From: Bacteroidota bacterium
GTDB lineage: Bacteria; Bacteroidota; Ignavibacteria; Palsa-1295
Assembly: GCA_025363505.1 (NCBI GenBank)
Contig: JANYDV010000264.1
Span: 1-14,149 of the forward strand
Length of the DNA: 14,149 bases
Direction: 5' to 3'
The notes under the pieces: generated by a model
What the model saw: the letters and a program-made list of their open reading frames with translations, nothing else
Databases searched by the model: none
What the model was told of the DNA's origin: nothing
Position numbers and translations under genes: made by a program
Shown: piece after piece, positions 1-6,842 of the stretch
Position numbering within the stretch: the first letter of the stretch is position 1
How the letters are laid out: each line of letters starts with the position of its first letter

Positions 1-480
1 GGGTTGTGTTTGTGGCTGGGACATTTTCGATATTCAGCGCAAGCAGAAATATTACCGAGCATTCATCCTATTGGCAATTATACTAACATTGATGCACTTC
101 GCTCGGACATTGCAAGTCGTATATACGGCGCAACCGGAATATTTTATGAAAGCGAAATCGCCGAAGGAAATCTACGGCTGAGTCTCGGACTGAGAGTCAG
201 ATACTACAATCATATTAGTCCCGCAGTCGGCTATGACCCTGCAAGCGACTATTATATTTATCAAGGATTGCCGCGTTTAGCAACAGGCGCTTTAAATGAC
301 AGCCGATTGATGTTGCCCAAATATCCCATTGATATACTTGTCTCGGCATTGATTGATCAGCGAGCTCAAATCAATATCTCGTTTCTCAATCTGCTCGGTC
401 AGACATACTACAACACTGCCATCTACCCAAGAAATAGCTTCACCTTCCGTATTGATGCCACTTGGGCATTCTTAGACTAA
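1..480 (+). CDS. TonB-dependent receptor, C-terminal part (partial)
   Basis: The reading frame is open from the first base and stops at TAA 478-480, so only about 159 C-terminal residues are visible and the true start lies upstream. The protein alternates short aromatic and hydrophobic strands with polar loops, as in an outer-membrane barrel. Near the end it has INISFLNLLGQTYYNTAIYP, which fits the 'N-L-x-x-x-x-Y' strand and final-turn pattern of TonB-dependent receptor barrels, followed by a last strand TFRIDATWAFLD. Such receptors import siderophores, cobalamin or glycans across the outer membrane using TonB/ExbBD energy. The substrate cannot be inferred because the plug domain is missing. 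The terminal residue is Asp rather than the usual aromatic residue, with Phe two residues earlier. The 60-base gap to the next gene shows no clear terminator. Confidence 0.75.
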   Translation, partial: GLCLWLGHFRYSAQAEILPSIHPIGNYTNIDALRSDIASRIYGATGIFYESEIAEGNLRLSLGLRVRYYNHISPAVGYDPASDYYIYQGLPRLATGALNDSRLMLPKYPIDILVSALIDQRAQINISFLNLLGQTYYNTAIYPRNSFTFRIDATWAFLD

Positions 481-540
481 ATACGGCTCATTATTCCTAA
501 CGACCTTTCTTATTCTTTCTGTTGTTTTGGGGATGATACT

Positions 541-1413
541 ATGGGAATATTTTCACGAATAAAGACTTCGAAACTCAAGCCGAGTTGGCGCTTTAGTGCA
601 ACGAAAGGCGCGATGATCTGGCGTCTATTGATCAGCCCTGACGGAACGTTGGTTGGCGAAGAGCGTGACCCCGAAGTAAAGACGGGTTCGCTTTTTGGCA
701 TTGATATTCCATCCGGCGAGACGATTTGGCGGGGAGTTACGATTGATGAGCCGTGGTGGTTTAGCACAGCAAAAGCGACACCGGAGAATTTGTACATCCA
801 TCGTTTTCGCAAACCCGATATGCCAGAACCGCTTGGTATCATTACGCTCGATACTAAAACCGGCGCCCAGCGATGGGAGCAACCCGATGTGGCGATGTTG
901 TTTGAGTATGACGGCAAAGTCTATGCGCAACGCGAAGCATATGGGCGCAACGAATTTTTTTCGATTGACCGTGTGAGTGGCGAAGTGCTCGAAGCATTTG
1001 GCAGTGAGCGTGAAAATATATTGGCTTTACAAACATTGATCGTCGAAGATGACACCGAGTCATTCTATTCATTGCCCATCAGTCCCAACGATTCGATCTT
1101 CAACGAGATCGCTACGACCCTTGCCGATGTGATGAATGTTGCCGAACTTCGCGGCACAATAGATTTTTCCGAGTTTAATAATCACTTGATTTTTAGTTAC
1201 CATGAGCGTATTACCAACGATGCAAATGCGGCAATCAATAATGTACTAAAAAATCATCTTGTAATTCTGAGCAAGGAACATGGTGAGATAGAGTATCAAG
1301 ACGTGCTCAATAGTGAAACGCCATATCCTGTACCCGACAACTTTTTTATCCATCGAAGCACACTGATTTATGTTAAAGAAAAAACAACAATCGTCGGCAT
1401 TGCCTTGGCATAG
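541..1413 (+). CDS. DUF4905-like beta-propeller protein, cytoplasmic
   Basis: This is a 290-residue protein with no signal peptide or membrane segment. The first ~150 residues carry repeated beta-propeller strands of PQQ/WD40 type: a 'I-W-R-L...G.L..E.RD' strand, 'L-F-G-I-D-I-P-S-G-E-T-I-W' and 'I-I-T-L-D-T-K-T-G-A-Q-R-W'. The spacing and the 'EPWWF' and 'PDMPEPLGIITLD' segments resemble the DUF4905 family of Bacteroidota/Chlorobi-type bacteria. That assignment is from memory of the family and was not searched. Its function is unknown. A purine-rich GGGGA (529-533) lies 7 bases upstream of the ATG and is one of the few Shine-Dalgarno-like sites here. It is the first gene of the seven-gene run to 4370, and its 3' end overlaps the next gene by 44 bases. 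Confidence 0.8.
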   Translation: MGIFSRIKTSKLKPSWRFSATKGAMIWRLLISPDGTLVGEERDPEVKTGSLFGIDIPSGETIWRGVTIDEPWWFSTAKATPENLYIHRFRKPDMPEPLGIITLDTKTGAQRWEQPDVAMLFEYDGKVYAQREAYGRNEFFSIDRVSGEVLEAFGSERENILALQTLIVEDDTESFYSLPISPNDSIFNEIATTLADVMNVAELRGTIDFSEFNNHLIFSYHERITNDANAAINNVLKNHLVILSKEHGEIEYQDVLNSETPYPVPDNFFIHRSTLIYVKEKTTIVGIALA

Positions 1414-1873
1414 TGTAGTATTGATATTACTGCTCTTCGGTACGGCACTTACCAGCTGCGATCGTGGCGCGAGCGAGCAAATTCAAGCTGCCGAAAAATT
1501 TGCGGATGCGATGGCACGCAATAATGTTGCGCTTCGTGATTCGATGATTGCAACGCCACTATTCAAATCCCAATTTCAAAATGCGTATGTTGCCAGCGAT
1601 CTGATATCATGGATGCAGATCATTTACGATATTAAAAAAAATAAATTTGCCTCAACCACCCGCGTGGATGTCGATCGCGATCTTAAACCTGATCTAAAAG
1701 GTCATCTATTTGACAACGGCGCCGAGATCGAAGAAACGGGAATGGTGCGAGTAAAATCACCACTCGAAAATGATCAATCAGCATATTTTTGGATGGTTAA
1801 ACAAAAAGGAGCTCACTGGAAAGTGGCGATAGTCACCAAAGGCGAACTGCAAGTGGACTTTAACGGAAATTAA
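1370..1873 (+). CDS. Small lipoprotein of unknown function, possibly NTF2-like
   Basis: This 167-residue protein starts with a clear lipoprotein signal: a Lys-rich start (MLKKK), a hydrophobic stretch (VVLILLLFG) and a lipobox L-T-S-C with the lipidated Cys at residue 30. The mature part begins with helices (about 35-95) and ends in beta strands around 'EIEETGMVRVKS', 'AYFWMVKQKG' and 'HWKVAIVTKGE'. That helix-then-strand order is typical of NTF2/DUF4878-like folds, but this is only a structural impression. The start lies 44 bases inside the preceding gene. It is supported because the signal peptide begins exactly there. The position after C+1 (Asp-Arg) does not show a Bacteroidota surface-export signal, so the protein probably faces the periplasm. 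No catalytic motif was recognised. Confidence 0.8.
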   Translation: MLKKKQQSSALPWHSVVLILLLFGTALTSCDRGASEQIQAAEKFADAMARNNVALRDSMIATPLFKSQFQNAYVASDLISWMQIIYDIKKNKFASTTRVDVDRDLKPDLKGHLFDNGAEIEETGMVRVKSPLENDQSAYFWMVKQKGAHWKVAIVTKGELQVDFNGN

Positions 1874-1891
1874 TAAACAGTAACGATTGAT

Positions 1892-2344
1892 ATGGTACAG
1901 GTAGGCGAGAAAGCTCCGAATTTTTCCGGTGTCGATGACTCCGGCAAAACGATCTCATTGAAAGATCTCAAAGGTACGAAATTTATTCTTTATTTTTATC
2001 CGAAAGACAACACAACCGGCTGTACGAAAGAAGCCTGTGATTTTCGCGATTCGTTTGCAACATTCAAAAAGCGTGGCGTGAAGGTGATCGGCGTCAGCCC
2101 CGATACCGAGAAATCGCATAAAAACTTTAAGGAAAAATATGAACTGCCGTTTACACTAATAGCCGATCCGGATAAAACCATCTGCGAAGCATTTGGTGTA
2201 TGGCAAGAAAAGTCGATGTACGGAAGAAAATATATGGGCGTAGTACGCAGTACGTTTGTGATCGGTGAAACCGGTAAGATCGAAGCAATATATACTAAAG
2301 TAAAAGTGCCGGGACATATCGAATCACTTCTCGAAACACTCTAA
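1892..2344 (+). CDS. bcp: Peroxiredoxin Q/BCP (thiol peroxidase)
   Basis: The 150-residue protein has the full thioredoxin-fold peroxiredoxin of the BCP/PrxQ class at normal length. The active-site segment YPKDNTTGCTKEAC holds the peroxidatic Cys44 and the resolving Cys49 four residues later, the classical PrxQ spacing for an intramolecular disulfide. The Thr41/Thr42 before Cys44 and Arg119 in 'VVRSTFVI' complete the usual active-site set. It reduces hydrogen peroxide and organic hydroperoxides in the cytoplasm with electrons from thioredoxin. There is no signal peptide. An 18-base gap separates it from the upstream lipoprotein gene, with no evident Shine-Dalgarno. Its TAA overlaps the next ATG by one base (TAATG), suggesting coupled translation. 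Confidence 0.95.
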   Translation: MVQVGEKAPNFSGVDDSGKTISLKDLKGTKFILYFYPKDNTTGCTKEACDFRDSFATFKKRGVKVIGVSPDTEKSHKNFKEKYELPFTLIADPDKTICEAFGVWQEKSMYGRKYMGVVRSTFVIGETGKIEAIYTKVKVPGHIESLLETL

Positions 2345-2832
2345 TGAACATTCATACGATAGATAGCACCGTAAATATAGCCGCACCGATCGAGGCAGTG
2401 TTTGATTTCCATCTTGATACCAACAATCTATCACTCATCTCGCCACCGTGGGTCAAAGCAACGTTACTTCGTGAAGAAGGCACGGGCGAAGGGAAGATCA
2501 TCGAAATGAAAATGACAATGTTCTCCGCCTTCGCAAGCACATGGGTCGTGCGCATCGAAGAGTATGATAGGCCTTGGCGCTTAACCGATCTTGTGCTCTC
2601 GGGTCCGTTCAAATATTTTAAACATACTCGCACATTTTCCCAACCTTGTGCTGCGGTAACCCAACTTCATGATAAACTGGAGTATGCATTACCGTTTGGT
2701 TTTATCGGCGAACTTGCGAATGCAGTATCGGTAAAAAAAATGACCGAAGAAATGTTTGAGTATCGCCATAAGCAGACAAAAGAAATACTCGAAGAAAAAT
2801 TTTATATCCAAGAAGTAGCCGCTTTGAACTGA
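2344..2832 (+). CDS. SRPBCC-family (START/polyketide-cyclase-like) protein
   Basis: This 162-residue protein has the SRPBCC layout. It has an N-terminal strand followed by 'IAAPIEAVFDFHLDTNNLSL', where the 'aPieaVFdf..d..n' pattern is typical, then 'ISPPWVKA', a central antiparallel sheet ('TWVVRIEEYDRPWRLTDL' and 'GPFKYFKHTRTF'), and a long C-terminal helix (about 130-152). It resembles the COG4276-type uncharacterised SRPBCC proteins, which bind hydrophobic ligands in a deep pocket. Neither ligand nor enzymatic activity can be told from sequence. The start is set by the 1-base overlap with bcp, and the stop overlaps the acetyltransferase start (TGATG). The family is well supported but the role is unknown. 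Confidence 0.85.
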   Translation: MNIHTIDSTVNIAAPIEAVFDFHLDTNNLSLISPPWVKATLLREEGTGEGKIIEMKMTMFSAFASTWVVRIEEYDRPWRLTDLVLSGPFKYFKHTRTFSQPCAAVTQLHDKLEYALPFGFIGELANAVSVKKMTEEMFEYRHKQTKEILEEKFYIQEVAALN

Positions 2833-3458
2833 TGCTCGAAGAATTTCAGCCGGTCTTTCCTATTCCCAAACAAATCGAGACCAAGCGCTTGACGCTTCGC
2901 CAATTTGATAAAAGCGATGCAGAAGAGTATTATGATCTCGAACAAGAGGGTCTTCGATTACACCTTTCAGAGTTTATGCCCGGCGTAGTGAACACTGCCC
3001 CGCGAAACGCCGGCATCAGCGAAATGCGCGAGAAGATCAGAACGACTGTTGATCGGTGGGATGACGGTACGGAATTTAGATTTATCATTCGCGAAAAAAA
3101 CAATACTCCGATTATTGGTCAGATAGCCATTACCAATGCTATTCGAAACGTTGCACAGAGTGCATTTATCGGCTATTGGATCGGTCACGGACACTTAGGA
3201 CAAGGGTATGCAACTGAGGCAACAGCAGCAATGCTCGGCTTTGCATTTGATGTTATTAAATTACATAGAATTTCGATTTGGATCTCGACAGAGAATGTTG
3301 CGAGCCTCCGCGTTGTTGAGAAGCTAGGACTTCGTTTTGAAGGTACGGCGCTTCGTGCGCTCTTTCAAGGCGGCAAATGGACCGACACACATATTTTTGC
3401 GATCACCACCGAAGAATGGAATGAACGACAACATGAACTTCAAGCGCTCTATCTCTAA
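2832..3458 (+). CDS. GNAT N-acetyltransferase, RimJ/RimL type
   Basis: This is a 208-residue protein of the RimJ/RimL branch of GNAT enzymes. It opens with 'IETKRLTLRQFDKSDAEEYY', the usual first strand and helix. Acetyl-CoA-binding motif A is in 'IGYWIGHGHLGQGYATEA', where G-Q-G-Y-A forms the pyrophosphate loop. The C-terminal 'LHRISIWISTENVASLRVVE' plus 'KLGLRFEGTAL' segment is the motif B signature of this branch. Members acetylate the N-terminal amine of ribosomal proteins or small amines and amino acids. The acceptor here is not predictable. It starts on the TGATG overlap with the SRPBCC gene, and its last 26 bases overlap the LolA-like gene. Confidence 0.92.
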   Translation: MLEEFQPVFPIPKQIETKRLTLRQFDKSDAEEYYDLEQEGLRLHLSEFMPGVVNTAPRNAGISEMREKIRTTVDRWDDGTEFRFIIREKNNTPIIGQIAITNAIRNVAQSAFIGYWIGHGHLGQGYATEATAAMLGFAFDVIKLHRISIWISTENVASLRVVEKLGLRFEGTALRALFQGGKWTDTHIFAITTEEWNERQHELQALYL

Positions 3459-4062
3459 GTACATATTGGTACTATTAGTACTTGTACCCACTATTGTCTC
3501 GGCACAAACTGCCAACGAGTTGGTGGCGAAGCTCGAAAAGATTTATACCGGCTCAGCTGGAGTTGAGATCACCTGCAGTGCTGAAGGTGCAAAGCCTATC
3601 ACGATGATACTCGCATCGCAAAATGGCAATTATAAACTTGTTGCGAATGGCGAGACGTTCGTTAGTAATGGCACAACTGTATGGCATAGTATTCCAACGC
3701 AAAAAAAAGTTTTGATTGACAATGCAAAAAAATCAGGAAGTATCAGTGCCAATCAATTGCTCGATTTTTCGCATAATTATGATGCAAATCTCACGCTGGC
3801 AAGCAAGGGAAATTATTTCTTGAAACTTACACCGCTTACGATCGTCGCGCCGACATATAAATCGTTTGGCGAGATTAGCGCAATTATGTTTGCAATATCA
3901 ATTAATAAAGAGAAGCTAACGATCAAGTCGATCACTGCATTGAATACAAATAAAGATCTATCGCTTGGGAAGATCAAGATCAAGCAACTGAAAAAACTTT
4001 CTGCAAAGACATTTGAATATACTGCGCCGAAAGGTTACACGGTTATGGACTTACGCGACTAA
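3433..4062 (+). CDS. lolA: LolA-like periplasmic outer-membrane lipoprotein carrier
   Basis: The 209-residue protein begins with a Sec signal peptide (Lys/Arg at residues 4-5, a hydrophobic core ILVLLVLVP and a likely cut after V-S-A). The mature part fits the LolA/LolB fold. An N-terminal helix 'ANELVAKLEKIYTG' is followed by half-barrel strands with 'FVSNGTTVWHSIPTQKKVLI', the 'dG.tvW.Y.p...qv.i' pattern. The end is 'FEYTAPKGYTVMDLR', matching the 'F.y.pPkGvevidlR' finish of the family. LolA shuttles lipoproteins from the LolCDE exporter to the outer membrane. The ATG at 3421 is an alternative start adding four residues (MNDN); 3433 gives the cleaner positive n-region. Either start overlaps the acetyltransferase gene. 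The family call is good, but orthology to classical LolA is less certain. Confidence 0.82.
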   Translation: MNFKRSISKYILVLLVLVPTIVSAQTANELVAKLEKIYTGSAGVEITCSAEGAKPITMILASQNGNYKLVANGETFVSNGTTVWHSIPTQKKVLIDNAKKSGSISANQLLDFSHNYDANLTLASKGNYFLKLTPLTIVAPTYKSFGEISAIMFAISINKEKLTIKSITALNTNKDLSLGKIKIKQLKKLSAKTFEYTAPKGYTVMDLRD

Positions 4063-4370
4063 TGCCCCATTATACCCATCATATTTTTGTCTGTGAAAAC
4101 GTGCGCGACCAAAGTGATCCGCGTGGGTCATGCGGTGCCAAAGGTTCTGAAGAGATTAGAAAAAAAATGAAAGCCGAGTTAAAACAACGTGGCTTCAAAG
4201 GCAAAGTTCGTGCAAACCAAGCAGGATGTCTCGACCAGTGCGAGCACGGTCCCGTGGTGGTGGTCTATCCAGAAGCTGTGTGGTATGGCAAAGTTCAAAC
4301 CGATGATGTTCATGAAATCATCGAGTCACATATTATCGAGGGAAAACCTGTCGAGCGGTTGAGGTTCTGA
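4062..4370 (+). CDS. Thioredoxin-like [2Fe-2S] ferredoxin
   Basis: This is a 102-residue ferredoxin of the thioredoxin-fold (Shethna/'2Fe-2S Fd') class. The four cluster ligands are Cys11 (HHIFVCEN), Cys24 (DPRGSCGAKG) and the pair Cys56 and Cys60 in 'ANQAGCLDQCEHGPVVVVYP'. The 'F.C.n.r...dpRgsCg..g' and 'gClg.C..GP...vyPe..wY' patterns are diagnostic. It is a soluble cytoplasmic one-electron carrier whose partner is unknown. It starts on a TAATG overlap with lolA and is the last gene of the run. Its stop is 12 bases from the stop of the convergent hldE-type gene, and no obvious hairpin terminator was seen in that short gap. Confidence 0.93.
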   Translation: MPHYTHHIFVCENVRDQSDPRGSCGAKGSEEIRKKMKAELKQRGFKGKVRANQAGCLDQCEHGPVVVVYPEAVWYGKVQTDDVHEIIESHIIEGKPVERLRF

Positions 4371-4382
4371 GAATCACCAATA

Positions 4383-4889
4383 CTATTGCTGTCTCATTTT
4401 CTCGACAATGCTCGTCGTTGATTTCCCTTCGACAAAGGGAATAGTTTTTACAATCCCGCCATTTAATTCGACAATCTCCTTGCCGACAATATCTTCAATC
4501 TTGTAATCTCCCCCTTTTACTAAAATGTCGGGGATGAGTGCGGCGATGAGATCGAGTGGTGTATCCTCATCGAAAATGACGATGCAATCGCAGGCTTTTA
4601 GCGAAGCAAGAATATAGGCACGGTCTTCTTCGTTTTGAATCGGGCGTGTTTCGCCCTTCAGTCTGCGCACCGACGAGTCAGCATTCAACCCGACAACCAA
4701 CAGGTCGCCAATATTTCGCGCTTCGAGAAGATACGCGGTGTGACCTTTGTGCAAGAGGTCAAAGACTCCATTGGTAAAAACAATCCGTTTCCGTTCGGCG
4801 CGTTGGGCATTGCGCCAACGGACGAACTCCTCGCGCTCGGTAAGGTCGCGAAAACGAAACACCGGTGATGGCTGAAGATGGTGTGGCAT
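4383..4889 (-). CDS. rfaE2: D-glycero-beta-D-manno-heptose 1-phosphate adenylyltransferase
   Basis: This is a stand-alone nucleotidyltransferase corresponding to the C-terminal domain of bifunctional HldE. It transfers AMP from ATP to heptose-1-phosphate, giving ADP-heptose for the LPS inner core. The sequence shows 'FTNGVFDLLHKGHTAYL' with the H-x-G-H ATP motif at residues 47-50. It also has 'LNADSSVRRLKGETRPI', 'ILVKGGDY' and the finishing 'FVEGKSTTSIVEKM', all typical of the family. I chose ATG 4889 (168 residues). An in-frame ATG at 4937 would add 16 residues but would run into the rlmN gene. No kinase-domain partner (rfaE1/hldA) lies next to it. It converges on the ferredoxin gene and diverges from rlmN. 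Confidence 0.92.
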   Translation of the reverse strand: MPHHLQPSPVFRFRDLTEREEFVRWRNAQRAERKRIVFTNGVFDLLHKGHTAYLLEARNIGDLLVVGLNADSSVRRLKGETRPIQNEEDRAYILASLKACDCIVIFDEDTPLDLIAALIPDILVKGGDYKIEDIVGKEIVELNGGIVKTIPFVEGKSTTSIVEKMRQQ

Positions 4890-4907
4890 TACAACGTTCG
4901 TAGGCGT

Positions 4908-4937
4908 GTTATAAATATTATGAGCAATCAGAGACAA
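4908..4937 (-). promoter_or_regulatory. Possible sigma70-like promoter for the heptose adenylyltransferase gene
   Basis: On the minus strand, TTGTCT (4932-4937) is followed after 18 bases by TATAAC (4908-4913). These are reasonable -35/-10 matches, about 19 bases before the ATG at 4889. The gap between the divergent starts is only 30 bases, so any promoter must overlap the rlmN coding start. The match is moderate, and Bacteroidota promoters often differ from this consensus, so this is tentative. Confidence 0.22.
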
Positions 4938-6035
4938 GACAACACACTTTTTGGCTTATCGGAGCCTGAGATCGTCGAAGCAGTAAAGACTGCCGGTTTC
5001 GATCTTGCGCGTTTCCGCGCAAAGCAAATATACCAGGCGCTCTATGCGAAGCGTGTGCATTCGTTCAACGAGATGACTTCGCTTCCGAAACAACTCCGCG
5101 AAGAGTTAGATGACGTGTTTCCGATTCCCCGACTCAAGATTATTCTCGAATCGGTCAGTGCCGATGGGACGATTAAATATTTATTTGAGCTTGCTGACGG
5201 CCGCTCAATCGAATCGGTACTCATCCCCAGCGAAATGCGTGATAACGAAGGTGAATCGAAACGTAAAACACTCTGCCTTTCGACTCAAGTTGGTTGTCCG
5301 CTTGATTGCAAATTTTGCGCAACGGCTTCGATGAAGCTTAAACGCAACTTGACAACAGCAGAGATCGTCGCACAATTCTTCGAAGTAGAACGTGCCAGTG
5401 GCGAGAAGATTACCAACGTCGTATATATGGGTATGGGCGAGCCGATGTTGAACTACGAAAATGTGATCACCTCGCTGAAAATATTTACCGACCCCAGTCT
5501 CGAGATCTTAGGAAATAAGCGCTTCACAGTTTCAACCAGTGGGCTGCCAGACGAAATCATACGTTTTGCAAAAGAAGGGCTTGGTGTGAAACTCGCATTA
5601 TCGCTTCATGCAACAACCGATGAACTACGGTCGAAGTTAATGCCTATTAATCGGAGATATAATCTTTCGGAAGTACTCTCAGCAATGGAAGAATACTACC
5701 GCCAAACGCACATTCCTGTAACGTATGAATATATTTTATTTCAAGGCCTTAATGATACTGCCGCCGATGCGAAGCGTTTAGCGAAGATCACACGCCGAAT
5801 GCCCAGTAAAGTAAACGTTATCCCTTTTCATCCGATCGACTTTACCCATCCCGCCGATCTTGGTGCAGAGTTACATCCAACCGATGAAAAAGAATTTCAA
5901 GAATTTATCGAGATGCTTCGTAGCGAAGGCGCACAAGTAATGATCAGGTCATCCTCGGGCGTTGACATTGAAGCTGCTTGTGGTCAGCTCGCGCTTTCAA
6001 ATGAACCTCATACTCACGAGATTACATTATCATAA
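4920..6035 (+). CDS. rlmN: Dual-specificity 23S rRNA/tRNA adenine-C2 methyltransferase RlmN
   Basis: This is a 371-residue radical-SAM enzyme that methylates C2 of A2503 in 23S rRNA and of A37 in some tRNAs. The [4Fe-4S] ligands are in 'TQVGCPLDCKFCATA' (Cys126, Cys130, Cys133), which is the CxxxCxxC pattern. The cysteine that carries the transient methylene is Cys354 in 'SSGVDIEAACGQLA'. The N-terminal 'LSEPEIVEAVKTAGFDLARF' with 'AKQIYQALY' and the central 'VVYMGMGEPMLNY' are also standard for RlmN, as is 'NVIPFHPI' late in the barrel. The start at 4920 was preferred to the ATG at 4878, which would overlap the divergent gene and add non-conserved residues. The TAA abuts the next ATG directly. 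Confidence 0.96.
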   Translation: MSNQRQDNTLFGLSEPEIVEAVKTAGFDLARFRAKQIYQALYAKRVHSFNEMTSLPKQLREELDDVFPIPRLKIILESVSADGTIKYLFELADGRSIESVLIPSEMRDNEGESKRKTLCLSTQVGCPLDCKFCATASMKLKRNLTTAEIVAQFFEVERASGEKITNVVYMGMGEPMLNYENVITSLKIFTDPSLEILGNKRFTVSTSGLPDEIIRFAKEGLGVKLALSLHATTDELRSKLMPINRRYNLSEVLSAMEEYYRQTHIPVTYEYILFQGLNDTAADAKRLAKITRRMPSKVNVIPFHPIDFTHPADLGAELHPTDEKEFQEFIEMLRSEGAQVMIRSSSGVDIEAACGQLALSNEPHTHEITLS

Positions 6036-6842
6036 ATGATGTTTTCGCCGAGGACTGCCGACGAAGTTGCCGAGTTCTTCCGAAGAAGAAATGACCGTGT
6101 TCATATTTCCGGAGCTTCTTCAGAATCAACGGAAGTTGAGACTCTTTCGCTTTCACATCTTCATAGTGTTTTACTGTACGAACCGGAAGAGATGATTATT
6201 TCAGTTGAAGCAGGTATCACGCTGTTACAACTTTCAACAATTCTTTCCGAACGCGGTCAGTGGATTCCGACACTCGTTGCGAATGAAAATAATACTTACA
6301 CGCTTGGTGGTTCAATAGCCGAAGATCAGTACCAGCCGCGAGCAAAAACGCTTGGGATGCTCCGGACCACAATATTAGGCGGTACGTTTTGTACAACCGA
6401 CGGAGTATTATTTAAAAGCGGTTCGCGAGTAGTCAAGTCGGTTGCAGGATACGATATTCACCGAGCATTTTGTGGTTCGAGAGGTTTCTTTGGGGCGATT
6501 ATAGCCTTGACATTGAAAGTCCAACCATTACCTGAAGTTTTTTTCCGATTTACTGCTTCGATTAATTTAAAAGATGCTATCTACCAATATAATCCAACAG
6601 TAATTGAAGCATTTGAGGGCGAATTACTGGTGGAAATAGCAGGTTTTCGAGAAGATATTCATCAAGAGAAAGAAACACTCCTTTCTCTTATTCCCCCAAT
6701 CAAAGAAATATCTGACACGCAGTGGGAGAGTCGGATAAAAAAAATTCAGATAGCCAAACAACAGATTAGTATTTCCACGGAAGCTGAGTTGTTACTCTCA
6801 AAAGTCAAAGCGGTGTTTGATCCAAAACACATATTAGTGTGA
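6036..6842 (+). CDS. glcE: GlcE-like FAD-binding subunit of glycolate/lactate-type oxidase (short form)
   Basis: This 268-residue protein has a VAO/PCMH-type FAD-binding domain (residues ~1-180). The aligned landmarks with GlcE are 'MIISVEAGITLLQLSTIL', 'GQWIPTL', 'YTLGGSIAED', the strongly conserved 'RVVKSVAGYDIHR' and 'GSRGFFGAIIALTLKVQPLP'. In the known complex, GlcD and GlcE carry FAD and GlcF carries iron-sulfur clusters, oxidising glycolate to glyoxylate with electrons passing to quinone. Two things are odd. The early FAD-loop region reads 'HISGASSES' rather than a Gly-rich loop. The C-terminal domain is about 80 residues shorter than the ~350 of E. coli GlcE as I recall it, stopping at 'FDPKHILV' where relatives continue with 'NPGR'. 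It abuts rlmN and overlaps glcF by four bases (GTGA). Confidence 0.82.
   Translation: MMFSPRTADEVAEFFRRRNDRVHISGASSESTEVETLSLSHLHSVLLYEPEEMIISVEAGITLLQLSTILSERGQWIPTLVANENNTYTLGGSIAEDQYQPRAKTLGMLRTTILGGTFCTTDGVLFKSGSRVVKSVAGYDIHRAFCGSRGFFGAIIALTLKVQPLPEVFFRFTASINLKDAIYQYNPTVIEAFEGELLVEIAGFREDIHQEKETLLSLIPPIKEISDTQWESRIKKIQIAKQQISISTEAELLLSKVKAVFDPKHILV

Noticed and set aside
510..917. Minus-strand open frame opposite the DUF4905-like gene
   Set aside because: No recognisable motif; the opposite strand encodes a coherent propeller protein that fits the operon.
1370..1413. Possible frameshift fusing the DUF4905-like protein and the lipoprotein
   Set aside because: The second frame starts with its own complete lipoprotein signal and lipobox, so two separate genes are the better reading.
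4878..4919. Earlier in-frame ATG for rlmN at 4878
   Set aside because: It would overlap the divergent rfaE2 start and adds residues unlike RlmN N-termini; 4920 fits the family better.
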